30,682 nt of DNA, taken from positions 1-30,682 of the forward strand of contig CAITSH010000341.1 of assembly GCA_903895005.1 (NCBI GenBank). The letters are read 5' to 3'. The translations under genes were made by a program, and so were the position numbers. Origin of the DNA: an uncultured Pseudomonadota bacterium. GTDB taxonomy: Bacteria; Pseudomonadota; Gammaproteobacteria; Burkholderiales; SG8-39. The notes under the pieces were generated by a model. That model saw only the letters and a program-made list of their open reading frames with translations, had not been told where the DNA came from and searched no databases. Shown piece by piece: positions 25,974-30,682 of this stretch. Numbering within the stretch: the first letter of the stretch is position 1; each line of letters begins with the position of its first letter.

Positions 25974-27242
25974 TCAACCGCGCCGCGGATCTCCCCGGCG
26001 AAACGCGAAATCAACCTCTGGCCTGCGGCCGCTGACGATATCCGCCAGCGCTCGGGCGGATCCACATGCCAGAGTCCAACCCAGCGTGCCGTGGCCGGTG
26101 TTGAGAAATAGATTGGCGACGTTCGAGCCCCCTATAGCAGGCAGGTTGGATGGCGTGGCCGGTCGCAAGCCTGCCCAGCGCTGAGCCGCGGACAAGCCGC
26201 TGATCCGCGGAAACAAGTCCTGCGTCCTCTTTACCAGCGCGTCACACCGCGCCGGGCTGATCGTCGTATCGTAACCGTTCAGCTCTGCGGTTCCTGCCAC
26301 GCGCAGGCGGTTGCCCAGGCGCGAAAAGACGATTTTCCGTTCATGATCGGTCAGGCTCAGGTGCGGCGCCGTGTCCGTAGCGGCAAGCGGCACGGTAATC
26401 GAATAGCCCTTGACCGGATATACCGCCAGGGAGACACCAAGCGGCGCGGCGAGCACGGGCGAGTAGCTGCCAAGCGCCAACACATACGCATCCGCGGTAA
26501 GCGTCGTCGGCGCTCCGCCGATGCACACCTGGACCGCCGCGACCCTGCCGTCCTGGGGCAGCAACTGCTCGATGGTGCAATTCCAGAGGAAGCGCACGCC
26601 GCGGGTGGCCGCCATCTCCGCCAACCTGCATGTGAAGACATGGGCATCACCGGACTCATCCGACGCGGTGTGGGTACCGCCATGTAATTGCGCTTTTGCA
26701 TCGGCGAGCGACGGTTCAAGGCCGACGCATTGGTCCGGCGTAAGTACCCGGGCATCAAAACCGAGCGCCCCGAGCGCCACGGCCTCCGTCCTGGCGCGCT
26801 CGAACAACTTCAGCTCGGTATAAAAATGCAGTATGCCGCGCGTGCTTTGATCGTAGGAAATTCCGGTCTCGCTTCGCAGTTGCTGGAGGCAGCCGCGGCT
26901 GTAGATTGCGAGCGCGAAAGCCTGGCGCGCGTTTGCGCGGGCGCGCCAGGGCAAGCACTCGCGCAGGAAGCGCGCGCCCCACAGCCATTGCGCCAAATCT
27001 GCGCGCGGACGGAACAACAACGGCGCATCCTCGCGCCCCAGCCATTGAAGGATTTTGAGCGGCGCAGTCGGATTGGCCCAGGGTTCGGAATGGCTCACGG
27101 AAATCTGTCCGCCATTGGCGAAGCTCGTTTCCAATCCGGCTCCAGGCTGCCGGTCCAGAACGGTGACTTCATGCCCTGCAGCGGCGAGATACCAGGCGCT
27201 CGTCACGCCCACCACCCCTGCCCCCAGTACCATGACCTTCAT
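25974..27242 (-). CDS. dadA: D-amino acid dehydrogenase
   Basis: FAD-dependent oxidation of D-amino acids such as D-alanine to keto acid and ammonia, at the inner membrane with electrons passed to the respiratory chain. The ATG at 27242 follows GAGGA by seven bases and gives 422 residues. It begins with the FAD-binding VLGAGVVGVTSAWYLAAAGH and VLDRQ. ETSFANGGQISVSHSEPWA is the DadA-type motif after it. RWAGLRPATPSNLPAIG and NTGHGTLGWTLACGSARAL complete the fold. No alanine racemase (dadX) gene is adjacent, so the natural substrate may be broader. Confidence 0.93.
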   Translation of the reverse strand: MKVMVLGAGVVGVTSAWYLAAAGHEVTVLDRQPGAGLETSFANGGQISVSHSEPWANPTAPLKILQWLGREDAPLLFRPRADLAQWLWGARFLRECLPWRARANARQAFALAIYSRGCLQQLRSETGISYDQSTRGILHFYTELKLFERARTEAVALGALGFDARVLTPDQCVGLEPSLADAKAQLHGGTHTASDESGDAHVFTCRLAEMAATRGVRFLWNCTIEQLLPQDGRVAAVQVCIGGAPTTLTADAYVLALGSYSPVLAAPLGVSLAVYPVKGYSITVPLAATDTAPHLSLTDHERKIVFSRLGNRLRVAGTAELNGYDTTISPARCDALVKRTQDLFPRISGLSAAQRWAGLRPATPSNLPAIGGSNVANLFLNTGHGTLGWTLACGSARALADIVSGRRPEVDFAFRRGDPRRG

Positions 27243-27274
27243 CGCCACATCCTCACGTCAACCCAAGGTCCGTT

Positions 27275-27315
27275 AAAAAAGAAAAAGGGGCCAAGCCCGC
27301 CGGCCCGCCCCTTTT
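27275..27315 (-). terminator. Rho-independent terminator after the FAH-family gene
   Basis: On the minus strand AAAAGGGGC pairs with GCCCCTTTT (27315-27307 with 27291-27283), and a T-rich tract (TTTTTCTTTTTT) follows. It lies 22 bases beyond the stop codon at 27338, and before the dadA start, so it separates the two minus-strand genes. Confidence 0.9.
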
Positions 27316-27337
27316 CGACCTCAGACCCGGCGAAAAA

Positions 27338-28183
27338 TTACTTCGCGGGAATGACTTTCTGGCGCTGTTCGCCAAGGCCCTGGATACCCAGCGTCACTAC
27401 GTCGCCAACCTTGAGGAACTTCGGCTCGGGCTTGATACCAAGACCCACGCCGGGCGGCGTGCCGGTGGTGATGATGTCCCCGGGCAGGAGCGTCATGTAA
27501 TTGGAGCAGTGCGACACGATCCTGGCGCAGTCAAAAATCATTGTGCGCGTGTTGCCGGTCTGCATGCGCTGGTCGTTCACGTCCAGCCACATGTCGAGGG
27601 TCTGCGGGTCGGTGATTTCGTCGGTCGTCACAAGCCACGGCCCGATCGGCCCGAAGCTGTCGTTGCTCTTGCCCTTGTCCCATTGGCTGGTAATCAGCTG
27701 GAAGGCACGCTCAGAAACGTCATTGACGATGCAATAACCGGCGACATAATTGAGCGCCTTTTCCTCGGAAACGTACTGGGCCTTGGTGCCGATGACGATA
27801 GCGAGCTCGACTTCCCAGTCGAGCTTGGTCGAATTGCGCGGCTGGATGATGTCGTCGTTCGGACCGGAGATGCAGGTGGTCGCTTTCATGAACACCACCG
27901 GTTCGGGCGGAATCGGCATGCCGGCTTCCTTGGCATGATCCGAATAGTTCAGGCCGATTGCGACGAACTTGGAAATGCCGGTGTAGGGCACGCCAAGTCG
28001 CGGCTCGCCTTTGACGAGCGGCAGCGTCTCGGGTTTGATTTTTTTCAGCTTGGCCAGACCGGCCGGCGACAAGGTCGTCTGGTCGATATTTGGCAGCACA
28101 TGCGACAGGTCACGCAACTGACCTTGCGCATCGATCATGCCTGGTTTTTCGAACCCACTCTTGCCGTAACGACACAATTTCAT
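27338..28183 (-). CDS. Fumarylacetoacetate hydrolase family protein
   Basis: A 281-residue enzyme of the FAH superfamily, which cleaves C-C bonds in diketo acids with a divalent metal. KFVAIGLNYSDHAKEAG carries the catalytic His. WEVELAIVIG supplies two Glu ligands and the Asp is in YCIVNDVSER. SFGPIGPWLVT and PGDIITTGTPPGVGLG are also intact. Its closest named relatives by pattern include L-2,4-diketo-3-deoxyrhamnonate/fuconate hydrolases, often annotated as ureidoglycolate lyase. The neighbouring SDR fits the former reading. It has its own upstream region (-10 at 28228-28223) and a strong terminator. Confidence 0.9.
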   Translation of the reverse strand: MKLCRYGKSGFEKPGMIDAQGQLRDLSHVLPNIDQTTLSPAGLAKLKKIKPETLPLVKGEPRLGVPYTGISKFVAIGLNYSDHAKEAGMPIPPEPVVFMKATTCISGPNDDIIQPRNSTKLDWEVELAIVIGTKAQYVSEEKALNYVAGYCIVNDVSERAFQLITSQWDKGKSNDSFGPIGPWLVTTDEITDPQTLDMWLDVNDQRMQTGNTRTMIFDCARIVSHCSNYMTLLPGDIITTGTPPGVGLGIKPEPKFLKVGDVVTLGIQGLGEQRQKVIPAK

Positions 28184-28222
28184 ATTTTTCTCCGAATTTT
28201 CTGCTCCCGCGGACAGCTTTTG

Positions 28223-28228
28223 ATTATA
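28223..28228 (-). promoter_or_regulatory. Likely -10 box for the FAH-family gene
   Basis: TATAAT on the minus strand, 40 bases before the start codon at 28183. The -35 is not clear. The same 197-base gap holds a second AT-rich block, an inverted ATTGAA/TTCAAT pair around TTATATAAATT (28291-28313). Confidence 0.45.
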
Positions 28229-28380
28229 TCAATCGTGCCCTGGAATCTGTAGCAAAATCGCTCATAAATCGTGCCGGAGCCACTCAACACATTGAATTAT
28301 ATAAATTTTCAATGCGGTGACGCTCTCTTGCCAAAGCCTCGCACCGGCGCTCCATACAAGTATTACTGTCACTGGACGCC

Positions 28381-29121
28381 CTAAATGGTCATCCCGCCAT
28401 CAACCGAGAAGGCCACGCCGGTCGCAAATGACGATTCGTCAGAGGCGAGATAAATGAAAATCGGGACCATGTCCTCGACCGTGCCAAGGCGCCCCATTGG
28501 CTGACGCTCGATGAAATCCCTGCGTGCCTTGACCGGGTCTGCAAACGCGTTGATGCGCTCCTCCAATGAGGGCGTCTCGATGGTTCCCGGGCAAACGGCA
28601 TTGCAGCGCACACCCTGCTTGACGTAATCCGCCGCGATGGCCTTGGTGAGTCCTATAACCGCCGCCTTGCTGGCGCCGTAGGCGAGCCGGTTGGGCAGGC
28701 CGCGGATGCTCGAGGCGATGGACGACATATTGATGATGCTGCCTTTTTTCTTTTGCAGCATCGCAGGCAGAAACGCCTTCACCGTAAAAAACATCGAACG
28801 CACATTGATATCAAAGCTGCGATCCCAATCCTCGGCGGTGCAGTCGATCGCGTTACCGTGCGCCACCCAGCCGGCGCAGTTAAACAGCACGTCCACAGCG
28901 CCGACCTCGGCAGCGACGCGGGCTATCGCCGCCTCATCGGTCACATCAAGCAGCTTGGTCTTGATTCCCGGAACCGCATCGAGTTCGGAAAGAAGCTTCG
29001 CGTTCACATCCGTCGCCCAGACACTCGCGCCTTCCCTGGCAAACGCCATTGCCGCCGCCCGCCCCATACCCTGTGCCGCAGCCGTTATAAAAGCGGTTTT
29101 ACCCGCCAGCCTTCCGCTCAT
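28381..29121 (-). CDS. SDR dehydrogenase, 2-keto-3-deoxy-L-fuconate type
   Basis: A classical short-chain dehydrogenase of 246 residues. The NAD-binding turn is in TAAAQGMGRAAAMAFAREGA with VWATDVN after it; NCAGWVAHG and the catalytic INMSSIASSIRG (Ser) and YGASK (Tyr, Lys) are present. The CPGTIETPSLEERI motif and the overall pattern resemble 2-keto-3-deoxy-L-fuconate dehydrogenase and human BDH2. That enzyme makes 2,4-diketo-3-deoxy-fuconate, the substrate of the neighbouring hydrolase type, so the pair makes biochemical sense. AAGGGGG precedes the ATG. The specific substrate is inferred. Confidence 0.88.
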   Translation of the reverse strand: MSGRLAGKTAFITAAAQGMGRAAAMAFAREGASVWATDVNAKLLSELDAVPGIKTKLLDVTDEAAIARVAAEVGAVDVLFNCAGWVAHGNAIDCTAEDWDRSFDINVRSMFFTVKAFLPAMLQKKKGSIINMSSIASSIRGLPNRLAYGASKAAVIGLTKAIAADYVKQGVRCNAVCPGTIETPSLEERINAFADPVKARRDFIERQPMGRLGTVEDMVPIFIYLASDESSFATGVAFSVDGGMTI

Positions 29122-29235
29122 GGATTTCCCCCTTAGTCAAAGTTTCGTTCGTTGATATTCATTCGCTGGAGCAAGACGCGTTTTGCGTTCACCACCTGCA
29201 GGATTGGCGGCAGGATCAGTGCACACAGGGCCCAC

Positions 29236-29256
29236 GCACCAACAGGAACTTGGTGC
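29236..29256. promoter_or_regulatory. Palindrome in the SDR-gntR gap, site 1
   Basis: GCACCAA and TTGGTGC form a perfect 7-bp inverted repeat around seven bases. Its half-sites ACCAA/TTGGT are the same words as in site 2 (29299-29315) but in opposite arrangement. A second operator for the GntR-family regulator is possible. Confidence 0.4.
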
Positions 29257-29298
29257 ATCGCACAATCAAAGCAGGCGACTCGCAACGCGCCGCTTTCA

Positions 29299-29320
29299 AA
29301 TTGGTCAGACCACTTGACCA
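29299..29320. promoter_or_regulatory. Candidate GntR/FadR-type operator, site 2
   Basis: AATTGGTCAGACCACTT contains TGGTC-A-GACCA, a perfect palindrome that closely resembles the TTGGTnnnACCAA operators known for PdhR/LldR-type members of the FadR subfamily. An overlapping longer pair, TGGTCA and TGACCA, spans 29302-29320. It overlaps the -35 of the gntR promoter, consistent with autoregulation and control of the divergent SDR gene. Confidence 0.65.
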
Positions 29321-29342
29321 AAGTCTAACGCGCTCGTTATGC
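29314..29342 (+). promoter_or_regulatory. Sigma70 promoter of the GntR-family gene
   Basis: TTGACC (29314-29319), a 17-base spacer and TTATGC (29337-29342) lie 42 bases before the ATG at 29385. The -35 box lies inside the palindrome at 29299-29320. Confidence 0.6.
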
Positions 29343-29384
29343 TGGCGTCCACTCTCGCACGCTGCCCATAAGCATTCCATAACC

Positions 29385-30086
29385 ATGCCGCTGCAAACAG
29401 TAGAGCCCCGCCGCCTGTACCGGCAGATCGCCGACCAGATCCACGCCCTGATCGCGGCTGGAGAGTACGTGCCCGGTTCCCGCCTGCCACCGGAGCGCAT
29501 GCTGGCCAAGCAACTAGGCGTGTCGCGCCCCTCTGTGCGCGAAGCACTGATCGCACTTGAAGTTGAAGGTGTGCTGGACGTGCGCGTTGGCTCGGGAATA
29601 TACGTTACCCACCCTGGAAAGCGCAGCGGACGTGTCGCGATAGAAGATGCATCCGGCCCCTTCGAGGTGATCCGTGCCCGCTCCATTATCGAGGGCGAGT
29701 GCGCGGCGATGGCGGCTAAAAATGCAAGCACCGCGCAAATTCGCGCCATCCGCGAGGCGCACACCGGAATGGTCCGGGAGACCAAGAAACATTACAACCC
29801 GCTTGATGCCGACCGCCTGTTCCACGTCCGAATCGCCGAGGGCAGCGGCAACAGCGCCATGGTTCTGGTGGTGCAGACCTTGTGGGACCAGCGTATCGGC
29901 CCCCTGTACCGCAGCCTAGAACGCAAACTGGAGTATCCGCGCATGGCCGCCGAGACAGTCAGGGAGCACAAGGCGATCGTAGCCGCGATCGTCAGGCGCG
30001 ATGCGCGCGGCGCGCGCGCGGCGATGCGCCAGCATATGAACCAGACCCACGGCCGCTATATCAAGGAATGGAGCGCGGAGAACTAG
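29385..30086 (+). CDS. GntR-family regulator, FadR subfamily
   Basis: A 233-residue regulator. I choose the ATG at 29385 because the family start ([21 protein letters not shown]) follows directly; the open frame extends upstream but through the promoter. The winged helix is seen in [40 protein letters not shown] in two parts. The rest is an FCD ligand-binding domain with [31 protein letters not shown] and the His-containing [11 protein letters not shown], whose Asp and His residues usually hold a metal. It probably senses a sugar acid or keto acid and controls the divergent SDR gene and the following transporter gene, which starts one base after its stop codon. Confidence 0.92.
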   Translation: MPLQTVEPRRLYRQIADQIHALIAAGEYVPGSRLPPERMLAKQLGVSRPSVREALIALEVEGVLDVRVGSGIYVTHPGKRSGRVAIEDASGPFEVIRARSIIEGECAAMAAKNASTAQIRAIREAHTGMVRETKKHYNPLDADRLFHVRIAEGSGNSAMVLVVQTLWDQRIGPLYRSLERKLEYPRMAAETVREHKAIVAAIVRRDARGARAAMRQHMNQTHGRYIKEWSAEN

Positions 30087-30087
30087 C

Positions 30088-30682
30088 ATGGCCTCAGTCA
30101 CCCTCAAGGCGGTACGCAAATCATTTGGCAGCACGCCCGTGGTTCATGGCGTGGACATCCACATCAACGACGGCGAGTTTTGCGTCCTGGTCGGTCCCTC
30201 CGGTTGCGGAAAATCGACGCTGCTGCGCATGATCGCCGGACTGGAGGAGATTTCCGGCGGCGACATCGACATCGGCGGTCGCGTGGTCAACCAGGTTCCG
30301 CCTAAGGAACGCGATATCGCCATGGTGTTCCAGAACTATGCGCTCTATCCGCATATGACCGTATTCGACAACATGGCGTTCTCGATGAAATTAGCGGGTG
30401 AAAGCCGCGAGCGCACGCGCGAGCGCGTGGACGTTGCGGCAAAGATACTAGGCCTGGTCGAATACCTTGACCGTTTCCCGCGGCAATTATCGGGCGGGCA
30501 GCGACAGCGCGTTGCCATGGGCCGCGCCATCGTGCGCGACCCGCAGGTGTTCCTCTTTGACGAGCCACTCTCCAACCTTGACGCCAAGCTGCGCGTGCAG
30601 ATGCGAACCGAAATCAAGGCACTGCACCAGCGCCTCAAGACGACCTCCGTCTATGTCACGCACGACCAGATCGAGGCGATGA
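30088..30682 (+). CDS. Sugar ABC transporter ATP-binding protein, partial
   Basis: The first 198 residues of a MalK/UgpC-type ATPase; the window ends inside the gene. It couples ATP hydrolysis to uptake through permeases that should lie downstream. Walker [10 protein letters not shown] is at residues 36-44. The Q-loop is in [13 protein letters not shown], the signature is [15 protein letters not shown], Walker B is [15 protein letters not shown], and the switch His is in VTHDQIEAM. The C-terminal regulatory/TOBE domain is beyond the end. It starts one base after the GntR gene, so the two are translationally close and the transporter should serve the sugar-acid module. Confidence 0.93.
   Translation, partial: MASVTLKAVRKSFGSTPVVHGVDIHINDGEFCVLVGPSGCGKSTLLRMIAGLEEISGGDIDIGGRVVNQVPPKERDIAMVFQNYALYPHMTVFDNMAFSMKLAGESRERTRERVDVAAKILGLVEYLDRFPRQLSGGQRQRVAMGRAIVRDPQVFLFDEPLSNLDAKLRVQMRTEIKALHQRLKTTSVYVTHDQIEAM

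Overview
The window looks like a chromosomal segment of a GC-rich betaproteobacterium. The inference rests on a head-to-tail run tkt-gap-pgk-pyk ... fba-purE-purC-sua5 of the kind known from that class, a SapC-family protein, a fused SpeD-SpeE polyamine enzyme and generally GC-rich codon use. No rRNA gene is present, so the lineage below class level is open.

Left accessory region (1-7730). A lipoprotein-type amidohydrolase (683-2404, +) lies between two diverged, same-direction copies of a roughly 0.4-0.55 kb sequence (1-555 and 3037-3412), together with a decayed TetR gene. Next is a compact, AT-richer integrated element of about 4.2 kb (3417-7695). It sits in the 3' half of a tRNA-Ala(CGC) gene (7655-7730, -). 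It carries a tyrosine recombinase with one frameshift in a six-base homopolymer. Downstream on the same strand are three small envelope-type genes: a multi-spanning membrane protein, a lipoprotein with two membrane helices, and a secreted protein made of 19-residue repeats. Paired TGGATCAC repeats lie just inside both ends. The far end is a 54-nt shortened tRNA-Ala that keeps its acceptor and T arms. Positions 3471-4354 have no gene I can support.

Central core (7919-22676). sapC (+) converges on a long minus-strand set that reads, from upstream: tkt, gap, pgk, pyk, a DUF993 aldolase-like gene, a cupin, a TetR regulator, an old-yellow-enzyme flavoprotein, fba, purE, purC, sua5. The glycolytic/Calvin-type enzymes and the purine genes are ordinary housekeeping functions. 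The DUF993-cupin-TetR-OYE block looks like an accessory catabolic insert between pyk and fba.

Right region (22888-30682). A plus-strand group encodes a beta-hydroxyacid dehydrogenase, NudC and fused SpeD-SpeE; it converges on dadA. A sugar-acid module follows: a fumarylacetoacetate-hydrolase family enzyme and an SDR dehydrogenase (both -), then a divergent GntR/FadR-type regulator and the start of a sugar ABC transporter ATPase (both +, the last cut by the window end). The SDR and hydrolase resemble the last steps of the non-phosphorylative L-fucose/L-rhamnose type pathway. The SDR-gntR intergenic region holds palindromes suited to the regulator and a good sigma70 promoter overlapping one of them.

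The most distinctive items are the small tRNA-Ala element with its unassigned envelope cargo, the mini-tRNA at its distal end, and the one-base frame offset at the start of speDE.
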